Below, one piece after another: positions 47,233 to 54,555 of a stretch of 64,000 nt of DNA (position 1 is its first letter; every line of letters starts with the position of its first letter). This DNA is from Actinophytocola algeriensis (GTDB lineage: Bacteria > Actinomycetota > Actinomycetes > Mycobacteriales > Pseudonocardiaceae), in NCBI RefSeq assembly GCF_014203735.1, contig NZ_JACHJQ010000003.1, positions 1,055,626 through 1,119,625 on the forward strand, in the 5' to 3' direction. The translations under genes were made by a program, and so were the position numbers. The notes below the pieces were generated by a model. That model was not told where the DNA came from, did not search any database, and worked only from the letters and a program-made list of their open reading frames with translations.

Positions 47233-47427
47233 TTATTCCTCCGGCACGACCGCCCAGGCGACCAGGTACAGGATCGCGCCGGTGCCGAACCCGAGCAGCG
47301 TCGCGGCGACCAGCAGGATCCGGACCAGCGCCGCGTCCATGCCGAACATCTTGGCGATCCCCCCGCACACCCCGGCGACCATGCGGTCGGAGCGGCTGCG
47401 GCGGAGCTTCACAGTCGTCGTGTTCAT
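47233..47427 (-). CDS. PspC-domain small membrane protein
   Basis: 64 residues covering essentially one PspC domain: RSRSDRMVAGVCGGIAKMFGMD followed by a transmembrane helix (ILLVAATLLGFGTGAILYLVAW) and VVPEE end. PspC proteins sense or transmit envelope stress. ATG 47427. First of two membrane-protein genes. Confidence 0.9.
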   Translation of the reverse strand: MNTTTVKLRRSRSDRMVAGVCGGIAKMFGMDAALVRILLVAATLLGFGTGAILYLVAWAVVPEE

Positions 47428-47585
47428 GACTCCACAGTGGCGCCTCCGGCGGGCGCCGCCATCAGGGATCGACCCTGATCGCACCCTGGCCTTTTGTCGG
47501 GGAGGCCGAAATCAGGCTGACGATGGCGGCTGTTCTACCTGCGGTGACTGCCTGCTCGCGGCCGGATTGGTGCCTACCGGCGCAG

Positions 47586-47591
47586 TACGCT
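47586..47591 (+). promoter_or_regulatory. -10 element of a leaderless promoter for the MoxR gene
   Basis: TACGCT lies six bases ahead of GTG 47598, so transcription should begin on or next to the start codon; no Shine-Dalgarno is present. Confidence 0.45.
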
Positions 47592-47597
47592 CGGGAC

Positions 47598-48473
47598 GTG
47601 GTGACTTCCCCTGATGAGCTGTCGGCGGCCCTCGAGTCGGTCGGCTACCTGCCGGACGAGGGCATCGCGACCGCTGCCTTCCTCGCCCAGCGCCTCGGCC
47701 GCCCGCTGTTCTGCGAGGGCGATCCCGGCACCGGCAAGACCTCGCTCGCGGTGGCGCTGTCGCAGGCGCTGTCGGTGCCGTTGATCAAACTGCAGTGCCA
47801 CGAGGGGATCGACTTCACGCAGGCCCTGTACGACTGGGACTTTCCCCGGCAGCTGCTGCACCTGCGGGCGCTGGAGGCCGCTTCGGGCGGTGCGCTGGAT
47901 TCCGAGCTGGCGGAGAAGTCCCTCTACTCACGGCGTTTCCTCCTCGCGCGGCCGTTGCTGCGTGCGCTGGAGGAGTCGCCGTGCGTGCTGCTCGTCGACG
48001 AGGTCGACCGCGCCGACGACGAGTTCGAGGCTTTCCTGCTCGAGATCCTCGGCGAGAACGCGGTGACCGTGCCCGAGCTCGGCGAGGTGCGGGCTTCGGT
48101 GCCGCCGCTGGTGATCCTGACTTCCAACCGCACCCGGGAAGTCCACGACGCGCTGAAGCGGCGGTGTCTGTACCACTGGCTGGAGCATCCGTCCCTGGGG
48201 CGCGAGGTCGCCATTCTGCGGCGGCGGTTGCCGGAGTTGCCGGAACGGCTGGCCACGCAGGTGGCCTCGGCGGTGCGGCGGTTGCGGGAGATGGAGTTGC
48301 TGAAGCCGCCCGGCGTCGCGGAGTCGTTGGACTGGGCTTCCGCGTTGACCGCGTTGGGGCGGTCGGAACTGGACGCCGCTTCCGCTGCCGCGACCCTGGG
48401 GGCGGTGTTGAAGTACCGCGAGGACACGCAGCGGGTGGTCGCGGTCGGGCTGGAAGCGATCTTGGCTGGGTGA
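47598..48473 (+). CDS. MoxR-type AAA ATPase (CoxD-like)
   Basis: 291 residues. Walker A in FCEGDPGTGKTSLA, Walker B in VLLVDEVDRADDEFEAFLLE, sensor ILTSNRTREVHDALKRRCLYHWLE. MoxR ATPases work with VWA proteins to mature metal enzymes; CoxD/CoxE assemble the Mo-Cu or Mo site of CO-dehydrogenase-type enzymes. The VWA partner lies 1.5 kb downstream on the same strand, separated by a gap and two unrelated genes. GTG 47598 (or 47601) is supported by a leaderless -10. Confidence 0.88.
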   Translation: MVTSPDELSAALESVGYLPDEGIATAAFLAQRLGRPLFCEGDPGTGKTSLAVALSQALSVPLIKLQCHEGIDFTQALYDWDFPRQLLHLRALEAASGGALDSELAEKSLYSRRFLLARPLLRALEESPCVLLVDEVDRADDEFEAFLLEILGENAVTVPELGEVRASVPPLVILTSNRTREVHDALKRRCLYHWLEHPSLGREVAILRRRLPELPERLATQVASAVRRLREMELLKPPGVAESLDWASALTALGRSELDAASAAATLGAVLKYREDTQRVVAVGLEAILAG

Positions 48474-48915
48474 CCGCGCGAAAGCGGTCGTCCCGGACAC
48501 CGCGCCGCCGGAATATTCGGTCGCGTTTCTCGTTGTCCTGGGCGATAGTTGTTCTCGGCATGCCACACCGGAGGAGGGCTGATGAGTACCGAACGCAGGG
48601 GGAGCGAGCGGTAGCGTCGCCTGATCCGACAAGCAGTCGCCTGCGCGGTGGACCGGTCGCGGTGTTCACCCGCGCGGCGGCTGTGGCGGCCGTCCCCTCC
48701 GGCTCCACAGTCCGATGTGGACGGCCGCCCGTAAACCACTCACCGGTTCCCCGCGCCCGGCCTGCTACCTGGCCACGGTCGCGGTGGGGGACCCACCCTG
48801 GCGTCGCCCGTGTATCGCGGTCGGCGCCAGGCAGTCCACGCGGCGGCCGCATCCGCCCGGCCGCCGTGCACCTACGCCGGCACCGCCGCCGGGTGCGTGC
48901 GGCCGCCGCGTGGAG
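48474..48915. other. 442-bp gap without a recognisable gene
   Basis: Only a tiny frame stands out: GGAGGAGGG then ATG at 48582, encoding MSTERRGSER to a stop at 48614. It could be a leader peptide or the stump of a lost gene. The rest shows no coding pattern on either strand; frames crossing it are unlike any protein. Possibly decayed sequence between the MoxR and VWA partner genes. Confidence 0.5.
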
Positions 48916-49401
48916 TCAGAGTTCTCGTTGCAGCAGCAGGGTGTCCAGCCACTGGCCCTGCTTCCAGCCGACCTTCGTCAGCCTGCCCGCCTCCTCGTAG
49001 CCGAGGGCTTCGTGCAGGCGCAGGGACGACTCGTCCGGAGCCGCGACCACCACCGCGACCGCCTGCCGGTAGCCGTTTTCCTTGCAGCGCTTTAACAACC
49101 TCGCCATCAGCGTGCGGCCGTGGCCCTGGCCCGTCGCGTCCGCCGACAGGTACACCGTGGTCTCCACCGTGTGCCGGTACGCCGGTTTCGGGCGCCACGG
49201 GGACGCGTACGCGTAGCCCTTGACGACCCCGTCGACCGTCAGCACCACGAACGGCAGGTCCGCGGCGAGCCGGGATTCCCAGGCGGCGACGGACGGCGGG
49301 TCCGTCTCGAACGTGACCACCGAGTCGCGCACGTACGGCTCGAACACCGCGGCCACCCCGGGTGCGTCCGCCGGGACCGCGTCGCGCACTATAGTGGACA
49401 T
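48916..49401 (-). CDS. GNAT acetyltransferase, phosphinothricin-acetyltransferase-like
   Basis: 161 residues. Start MSTIVRDAVPADAPGVAAVFEPYV is typical of PAT/YncA-like N-acetyltransferases; motif A lies in TVYLSADATGQGHGRTLMARLL and motif B in AAPDESSLRLHEALGYEEAGRL. Substrate unknown (an amino-acid analogue or small amine is likely). Its ATG at 49401 overlaps head-on the ATG of the divergent XRE gene. TATAAT is seven bases upstream, predicting a leaderless mRNA; an earlier ATG at 49410 would fall within the -10. Confidence 0.85.
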   Translation of the reverse strand: MSTIVRDAVPADAPGVAAVFEPYVRDSVVTFETDPPSVAAWESRLAADLPFVVLTVDGVVKGYAYASPWRPKPAYRHTVETTVYLSADATGQGHGRTLMARLLKRCKENGYRQAVAVVVAAPDESSLRLHEALGYEEAGRLTKVGWKQGQWLDTLLLQREL

Positions 49402-49414
49402 GGCGCGCATTATA
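49390..49414. promoter_or_regulatory. Interlocked divergent promoters of the GNAT and XRE genes
   Basis: Plus strand TATAGT (49390-49395) serves ATG 49400; minus strand TATAAT (49414-49409) serves ATG 49401. Each -10 lies within the other gene's first codons, and both transcripts appear leaderless. Confidence 0.55.
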
Positions 49415-49966
49415 GAGGAACAGCTGGGCCGGCTGATCAACGCCAAGCGGACCGGGGCCGGGCTGAGCCTCCAGGAGTTGTCGCAGGTCACCGGCGTCAG
49501 CGTGAGCATGTTGTCGGCCGTCGAACGGGGCGAGAAGACCCCTACCGTCGTCGTGCTCGACCGGATCGCCGAGGGCCTCGACCTCCGGCTGTCGGCACTG
49601 GTGTCCGAGCTGGAGACCGACCGGGTCGTCCTGCGGCGCGCCGCTGCGCAGGACACCGTCGACGAAGACGGCTGGCGGCGGACGATCCTCACCCCGGTCG
49701 TGCCGGGGGTGAACTTCGAGTGGATCCGCACGACGCTGCCGCCGCGCACCGACGCGGGGGACTTCCCCGCCTACGCGCCGGGGTCGCACGAGTTCGTCGT
49801 CGTCACCGAGGGGACCCTCCACCTGGGAGCCGGTGGGCGCGAGTACGTGCTGGCCGTGGGCGACTCGCTCTACTTCCCCGCCGACGCGGTCCACTCCTAC
49901 GCCAACCGCGGCGACCTGACCTGCGAGTACTATGTGGCGGCGCTCATCATGCGGCCACGTCGCTGA
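49400..49966 (+). CDS. XRE-family regulator with C-terminal cupin
   Basis: 188 residues. Helix-turn-helix (about 8-65: GLSLQELSQVTGVSVSMLSAVERGEKTP) and RmlC-like cupin (about 105-185: GSHEFVVVTEGTLHLGAGG, GDSLYFPADAVHSYANRG). Such HTH-cupins sense a small molecule, often related to the neighbouring acetyltransferase's substrate. The start codon overlaps that of the divergent GNAT gene, so the protein most likely represses both. No ribosome site is needed if leaderless. Confidence 0.85.
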   Translation: MARIIEEQLGRLINAKRTGAGLSLQELSQVTGVSVSMLSAVERGEKTPTVVVLDRIAEGLDLRLSALVSELETDRVVLRRAAAQDTVDEDGWRRTILTPVVPGVNFEWIRTTLPPRTDAGDFPAYAPGSHEFVVVTEGTLHLGAGGREYVLAVGDSLYFPADAVHSYANRGDLTCEYYVAALIMRPRR

Positions 49967-49988
49967 CGCGCGGGTACACAATGGCTGT

Positions 49989-51098
49989 GTGGACACCGCG
50001 GACCCCCTCACCGGACTGGTCGGTTTCGCCGCCGCCCTCCGGGTGGCCGGGTTGCCCGCCGACGCGCAGCGCGTGCAGGCCTACCTCGGGGCCGTCGGCG
50101 AGCTCGACATCGCGGATCCGGGGCAGCTGTACTGGGCCGGGCGGTTGACGCTCTGCGCCGAGCCGGACGACCTGCCGCGCTACGACGAGGCCTTCGCCGC
50201 CTGGTTCACCGCCGACGAACCTCGCGCCCGCCGCAGGGGAGCGCCGAAACCGAAAGTCGTGACCATGGCCGCGCTCACCGAGGCTCCCTCCGCCAACGGC
50301 GAGGAGGAGCGGGCGACCGAGGAGCTGAAGGTCGCCGCCAGTGACGCGGAAGTGTTGCGGCACAGGGACATCTCGGAGCTGACCGCCGTGGAGCGGGAGC
50401 ACCTGCGGGAGCTGATGGCCACCCTCCACCTCGCCCCGCCACTGCGCCGGTCCATGCGGCTGCGGCCCCACCGCCGGGGGCGGCTCGACTCCGCGCGCAT
50501 CCTCCGCGCCATGCGCGCCGCGGGCGGGGAGACCGTCCGGCTGGCCTACAAGGACCGGACCCGGCGGCCCCGCCGGGTGGTCCTCCTGCTCGACATCTCC
50601 GGGTCCATGACCCCCTACGCCGACGCGTTGATGCGGTTCGCACACGCCGTGGTCCGGGCCGCGCCCACGACCACCGAGGTGTTCACGGTCGGCACGCGGC
50701 TGACCCGGTTGTCGCGGCAGCTGCGCAAGCGGGACCCGAGGGAGGCGCTCGCGGCGGCGTCACGGGCGGTGCCGGACTTCGCGGGCGGTACCCGGCTGGG
50801 TGAGACCGTCCGGGTGTTTCTCGATCGCTGGGGGCAGCGGGGACTCGCGCGGCGCGCGGTGGTCGTGGTGTTCTCCGACGGCTGGGAACGCGGCGACGCG
50901 GCCCTGCTCGGCGAGCAGCTCGCACGCCTGCGGCGGCTCGCGCACAAGGTGCTGTGGGTCAACCCGCACGCCGGCCGGGACGGGTACGCGCCCGTCCAGT
51001 CCGGCATCGCGGTCGCCATGCCGCACCTCGACCGGCTGCTGGCCGGACACAGCCTTGCCACGCTCGAGGAATTACTTGTGGAGGTACGCCGTGCGTGA
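49989..51098 (+). CDS. VWA-domain protein, CoxE-like
   Basis: 369 residues. The C-terminal von Willebrand A domain has MIDAS residues in LLLDISGSM, TRLGETV and VVFSDGWERGD; the N-terminal half is helical (TGLVGFAAALRVAGLPADA). CoxE partners with the MoxR ATPase in maturing the molybdenum hydroxylase. GTG 49989 has a CACAAT -10-like hexamer six bases upstream and no Shine-Dalgarno, suggesting a leaderless start. Overlaps the xdhC-like gene by eight bases. Confidence 0.87.
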   Translation: MDTADPLTGLVGFAAALRVAGLPADAQRVQAYLGAVGELDIADPGQLYWAGRLTLCAEPDDLPRYDEAFAAWFTADEPRARRRGAPKPKVVTMAALTEAPSANGEEERATEELKVAASDAEVLRHRDISELTAVEREHLRELMATLHLAPPLRRSMRLRPHRRGRLDSARILRAMRAAGGETVRLAYKDRTRRPRRVVLLLDISGSMTPYADALMRFAHAVVRAAPTTTEVFTVGTRLTRLSRQLRKRDPREALAAASRAVPDFAGGTRLGETVRVFLDRWGQRGLARRAVVVVFSDGWERGDAALLGEQLARLRRLAHKVLWVNPHAGRDGYAPVQSGIAVAMPHLDRLLAGHSLATLEELLVEVRRA

Positions 51099-52209
51099 CG
51101 TGCTTGACGAACTGTTGCGCCGCTACTCGGCGGGGGAGAAGGTCGCGCTCGGCACCGTCGTCGCGACGTTCTCCTCGGCGCCCCGCGCGCCCGGCGCCGC
51201 GATGCTCGTCGCGCAGGACGGGACGGTGTCGGGCAGCGTGTCCGGCGGGTGCGTCGAGGGCGCCGTGTACGAGCTGGGCACGCAGGTGCTCGAGGACGGC
51301 ACGCCGGTGCTGCAGCGCTACGGCGTGAGCGACGACGACGCGTTCGCGGTGGGCCTGACCTGCGGCGGGATCATCGACATCTACGTCGAGTCGATCTCCG
51401 CCGCCGACTTCCCGGAGTTCGCGGAGCTCGCCAAGTCGATCCAGACCGAGGAGCCGGTGGCGCTCGCGACGATCGTGGCGCACCCGGACCCGTCCCGGAT
51501 CGGGCGTCACCTGGTCGTGTGGCCGAACCGGACCGCGGGTGACCTCGGGTCGGCGCGGGCGGAGGCGGCCATCGCGGACGACGCGCGCGGCATGCTCGGC
51601 ACCGGCCGGACCGGCACGCTGCACTACGGCGCGGAGGGCCAGCGCCGCGGTGAGGGCATGTCGGTGTTCGTCAGCTCGTTCGAGCCGCCGCCGCGCATGC
51701 TGGTGTTCGGCGCCATCGACTTCGCGACCGCCATGGCGCGGCTCGGCTCGTACCTGGGCTACCGCGTGACCGTGTGCGACGCGCGGCCGATCTTCGCGAC
51801 GAAGAGCCGGTTCCCGGACGCCGACGAGGTGGTCGTGAACTGGCCGCACCGGTACCTGGCCGCGGAGGTCGAGGCGGGGCGGATCGACCAGCGCACGGTG
51901 GTCGCGGTGCTGACCCACGACCCGAAGTTCGACGTGCCGGTGCTGGAGGTCGCGCTGCGTTGCGAGGCGGGCTACATCGGCGCGATGGGCTCCCGCCGCA
52001 CCCACGACGACCGCATGCAGCGACTGCGGGACGCGGGCCTGACCGAGGACGAGCTGGCGCGGCTGGCGTCGCCGATCGGCCTCGACCTGGGCGCCCGCAC
52101 CCCGGAGGAGACCGCGGTGTCGATCGCGGCGGAGATCATCTCGCTGCGGTGGGGCGGCGCGGGCAAGCGGCTGACGGAGGTGTCGGGGCGCATCCACCGG
52201 GAGCCGTGA
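51091..52209 (+). CDS. XdhC/CoxF-family molybdenum hydroxylase maturation protein
   Basis: 372 residues. N-terminal XdhC domain (GTVVATFSSAPRAPGAAMLVAQDG, GSVSGGCVEGAV) and C-terminal Rossmann XdhC domain (MLVFGAIDFATAMARLGSYLG; GYIGAMGSRRTHDDR). Binds and finishes molybdenum cofactor before insertion. GTG 51091 has GGAGG six bases upstream and overlaps the VWA gene stop, so the two are coupled. Supports the coxSLM operon 3.4 kb downstream. Confidence 0.9.
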   Translation: MRDVLDELLRRYSAGEKVALGTVVATFSSAPRAPGAAMLVAQDGTVSGSVSGGCVEGAVYELGTQVLEDGTPVLQRYGVSDDDAFAVGLTCGGIIDIYVESISAADFPEFAELAKSIQTEEPVALATIVAHPDPSRIGRHLVVWPNRTAGDLGSARAEAAIADDARGMLGTGRTGTLHYGAEGQRRGEGMSVFVSSFEPPPRMLVFGAIDFATAMARLGSYLGYRVTVCDARPIFATKSRFPDADEVVVNWPHRYLAAEVEAGRIDQRTVVAVLTHDPKFDVPVLEVALRCEAGYIGAMGSRRTHDDRMQRLRDAGLTEDELARLASPIGLDLGARTPEETAVSIAAEIISLRWGGAGKRLTEVSGRIHREP

Positions 52210-52232
52210 CGCCTGTTCGACCGCGGGCGGCC

Positions 52233-52308
52233 GGCCTCCGGCCCCCTCGAACCACGCCACCCGCGACCACCGACAGTTCCGGTTCGCCGCGGGCGAGTTG
52301 TCCACAGG
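52233..52308 (-). promoter_or_regulatory. Orphan PafBC/RecA-NDp-like promoter element (copy 5)
   Basis: Minus strand: CCTGTGGACAAC (52308-52297), gap, CCGGAACTGTCGGTGG, N8, TGGCGT in place of TANNNT, GGTTCGAGGGGGCCGG, then a GGCCGG-CCT-CCGGCC hairpin. It is the inverted match of 10413-10488 over 76 bp with conserved blocks and spacing. It points into the 3' end of the xdhC-like gene, so no gene follows. Confidence 0.55.
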
Positions 52309-52309
52309 A

Positions 52310-52825
52310 TCAGGTGCGGCGGTACGCCAGGCGGACGCGGCACGGGGACATCTCGTCGGTGATCACCGACATGACTCGCAGCAGGCCGTTGCCGCCGGTG
52401 GTGATCAGGTCGGTGATGCCGGTGTCGCCGTCGTCGATGCGCAGGCGCAGGTCCTTCGCGTCCGCGAAGACCGCCGCCTGCAGACCCTCCTCACCCAGCA
52501 GGAACGTGCCCGCGGGCGAGGTCGCGAGGGTGCCGTCGAACGGGCGGGCCGACGGTTCCAGCACACCCTCGTCGTCGAACCACGAGATGTCCGCGGCGCC
52601 GGTCTCGGTGAACGTGCCGTCCTCCGCGATCGCCAGGGTGAGGCCGGTGTGCGGTGCGAGCGGCGGCTCCCGCGTGAACACCTCGCCCGCGAGCCAGCGG
52701 CGGTTGAACTCGTCGAGCGGCAGCCGGACGTCGCCGATGACCAGGTCTCCGTCGTCGTACTGGGTCTCGGGGAACTCCTCCTCGGCGGCCGCGACCAGTT
52801 CCCAGCTCCCAACGAACTCGTTCAT
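52310..52825 (-). CDS. Hypothetical beta-rich protein, possibly lipocalin-like
   Basis: 171 residues; no confident family. Start MNEFVGSWELVAAAEEEFP resembles small lipocalin-like domains; the rest alternates charged and hydrophobic residues as in a beta-barrel (DISWFDDEGVLEPSARPFDGTL). No export signal or cysteines of note. Its ATG overlaps the DUF4406 stop by four bases (ATGA), so the pair is co-translated. Confidence 0.55.
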   Translation of the reverse strand: MNEFVGSWELVAAAEEEFPETQYDDGDLVIGDVRLPLDEFNRRWLAGEVFTREPPLAPHTGLTLAIAEDGTFTETGAADISWFDDEGVLEPSARPFDGTLATSPAGTFLLGEEGLQAAVFADAKDLRLRIDDGDTGITDLITTGGNGLLRVMSVITDEMSPCRVRLAYRRT

Positions 52826-53187
52826 GCCGGCACGGTAGCGCCCGGCACGTCCTCGATCCGGTGGTACACCGGAAGTCCCCGCTCCCGCGCGATCGCCACG
52901 TCCTGGTCCGCGCCCGTCGACTCGCCGGGCAGCCGCAGCACGGCGTCGCAGTGCCGGAGCAGGCGTGCCGCGGTCGGGTACATGATCTCCGCCGCCACCG
53001 GGTCGGTGACGCTCGTGCCGCCCGCGCCGCGCAGGACCGGCAGCGCCACCCACTCGCCGATCATCGGCACGTGCCCTGCCTGGAACAACGGCCACGCAGC
53101 CGCCTCCAGCTTCGCGAGGTTCGCCGCCATCAGGGCGGGGTCGTCACCGGTGCCGGAGCGGTAGGGGCCTGCGATCAGAATGAGCAT
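52822..53187 (-). CDS. DUF4406 family protein
   Basis: 121 residues with a Rossmann-like nucleoside-deoxyribosyltransferase-type pattern: MLILIAGPYRSGTGDDP start, HVPMIGEWVALP, and CDAVLRLPGESTGADQDVAIARERGLPVY end. The GPYR and glutamate-containing LPGES segments resemble nucleotide-sugar bond enzymes, but the activity is unproven. ATG 53187. First of a two-gene operon, divergent from the DeoR regulator (48 bp). Confidence 0.75.
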   Translation of the reverse strand: MLILIAGPYRSGTGDDPALMAANLAKLEAAAWPLFQAGHVPMIGEWVALPVLRGAGGTSVTDPVAAEIMYPTAARLLRHCDAVLRLPGESTGADQDVAIARERGLPVYHRIEDVPGATVPA

Positions 53188-53235
53188 GACCCGACCATAA
53201 CGTGCAACAATCGGCAAGAACAAGGAGGAACGTGC

Positions 53236-53967
53236 ATGCTTGCCGCTGAGAGGCGTGACCTGCTGCTGGCCCGGCTCCGCACGGACGGCAAGGTGATCGC
53301 GAAGGAACTGGCCGCCGAGCTGGGCCTTTCCGAGGACAGCGTGCGGCGGGACCTGCGCGAACTGGCCGCGGCCGGGTTGTGCCAGCGGGTGTACGGCGGC
53401 GCGCTGCCGGTGTCGCCCGCGGTCGCCGACTACGCGACCCGCACGGCCGTCAGCCTCGACAGCAAGGCGCGGGTGGCGCGGCGCGCGGCGGAGCTGGTCC
53501 GGCCCGGCTCGACCGTGATCCTCGACGGCGGCACCACCGCGCTCGCGGTCACCAGGGCGCTGCCTCCCGACCTGGCCGCCACCGTCGTCACGCACAGCCC
53601 GACGGTCGCCGCCGCGCTGGTCGAGCACCCGACGGTCGAGGTGTTCCTCATCGGCGGCCGCCTGTTCAAGCACTCGGCGGTCACGTCCGGCGCGGCGGCC
53701 GCGGAGGCGGCGGAACGCGTGCAGGCCGACCTGTTCCTGCTCGGCGTCACCGGCGTCCACCCCGAGGCGGGCCTCACCACGGCCGACGCGGACGAGGCCG
53801 CCATGAAGCGCCTGCTGTCCCGCCGCGCGGCGGACACGTACGTGCTCGCCAGCGAGGAGAAGATCGGGGCGGCGTCGCCGTTCGAGGTGCTGCCGTGGAC
53901 CGCGGTGGCGGGCGTGATCACCGACGCGGACGTCCGCCTGCCCGTCCCGGTTCTCCACGCTGGTTGA
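53236..53967 (+). CDS. DeoR-family transcriptional regulator
   Basis: 243 residues. DeoR winged helix (about 3-58: ERRDLLLARLRTDGKVIAKELAAELGLSEDSVRRDLREL) and sensor domain (about 75-235; ILDGGTTALAVTRAL, EVFLIGGRLFK, DLFLLGVTGVHPEAGLT, DEAAMKRLL). Usually senses a sugar phosphate. ATG 53236 follows AAGGAGGAA. The stop codon is part of a GGTTGAGACTT repeat that recurs before the next gene. Confidence 0.9.
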   Translation: MLAAERRDLLLARLRTDGKVIAKELAAELGLSEDSVRRDLRELAAAGLCQRVYGGALPVSPAVADYATRTAVSLDSKARVARRAAELVRPGSTVILDGGTTALAVTRALPPDLAATVVTHSPTVAAALVEHPTVEVFLIGGRLFKHSAVTSGAAAAEAAERVQADLFLLGVTGVHPEAGLTTADADEAAMKRLLSRRAADTYVLASEEKIGAASPFEVLPWTAVAGVITDADVRLPVPVLHAG

Positions 53968-54029
53968 GACTTCGCGCGACAACTCCGGGGAAAGTCTCAA
54001 CCGCGTAGTTCAACGATACGGTTGAGACT
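53962..54029 (+). promoter_or_regulatory. Three GGTTGAGACT repeats between the DeoR and immunity-like genes
   Basis: GGTTGAGACTT (53962-53972), its inverse AAGTCTCAACC (53992-54002) and GGTTGAGACT (54020-54029), the last just ahead of ATG 54031. The first two can form an 11-bp hairpin (terminator); the third suggests operator use. Binding by the upstream DeoR protein is possible. Confidence 0.5.
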
Positions 54030-54030
54030 C

Positions 54031-54555
54031 ATGGATTCGGTGCCGCTGACCGACGACGACCGCCGCGCGCTCGTCACCTGGGCGGCCGACTGCGCGCAGC
54101 GGGTGCTCCCGCTGTTCGAGCGGCGCGTGCCGGACGACCCGCGCCCACGGGCCGCGCTCGACGGCACCCGCGCCTTCGCGAACGGCGAGCGGCACCGTGG
54201 CCCGCTGCGCCCACTGGCCTGGGCCGCCCTCGCCGCCGCCAAGGAGACCGACGACCCGGTCGCCTACGCCGTCGCCCGTGCCGCGGCCGCCGCGGTCGCG
54301 ATCCCGTACATCCACCCGATCGCGACCCCGCACCAGGTCAAGCACATCGTGGGCCCTCCGCTGTACGCGGCCCGGGCCCGTGCGCTGGCAGGTGAGGACG
54401 CCGACGAGGAGGTCCGCTGGGCCCTCGGCCACGCGGACACCACGGTCCGCGAGGTCACCCGCAGGTTCCCGAGGGGCCGCCACGGCAGGACGGCACTGGG
54501 CTCGCTCTCCGCGAAGATCGAGGACGGGCTCAGGGCACCGGCTCCGGCTCGATAG
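54031..54555 (+). CDS. Putative immunity-type protein (Imm-5-like)
   Basis: 174 residues, all helical. TDDDRRALVTWAADCAQRVLPLFERRVPDDPRPRAALDGTRAFA and the Ala-rich AAAAVAIPYIHPIATPHQVKHIVGPPLYAARA match proteins annotated as Imm-5-like. No toxin gene is adjacent, so an immunity role is unproven. ATG 54031 chosen; TTG 54022 in frame is less likely. Its 3' end overlaps rarD by 26 bp in antisense. Confidence 0.55.
   Translation: MDSVPLTDDDRRALVTWAADCAQRVLPLFERRVPDDPRPRAALDGTRAFANGERHRGPLRPLAWAALAAAKETDDPVAYAVARAAAAAVAIPYIHPIATPHQVKHIVGPPLYAARARALAGEDADEEVRWALGHADTTVREVTRRFPRGRHGRTALGSLSAKIEDGLRAPAPAR

Noticed and set aside
54031-54555. Toxin-immunity pair
   Set aside because: The protein resembles Imm-5-like sequences, but neither neighbour (DeoR regulator, RarD transporter) is a toxin.
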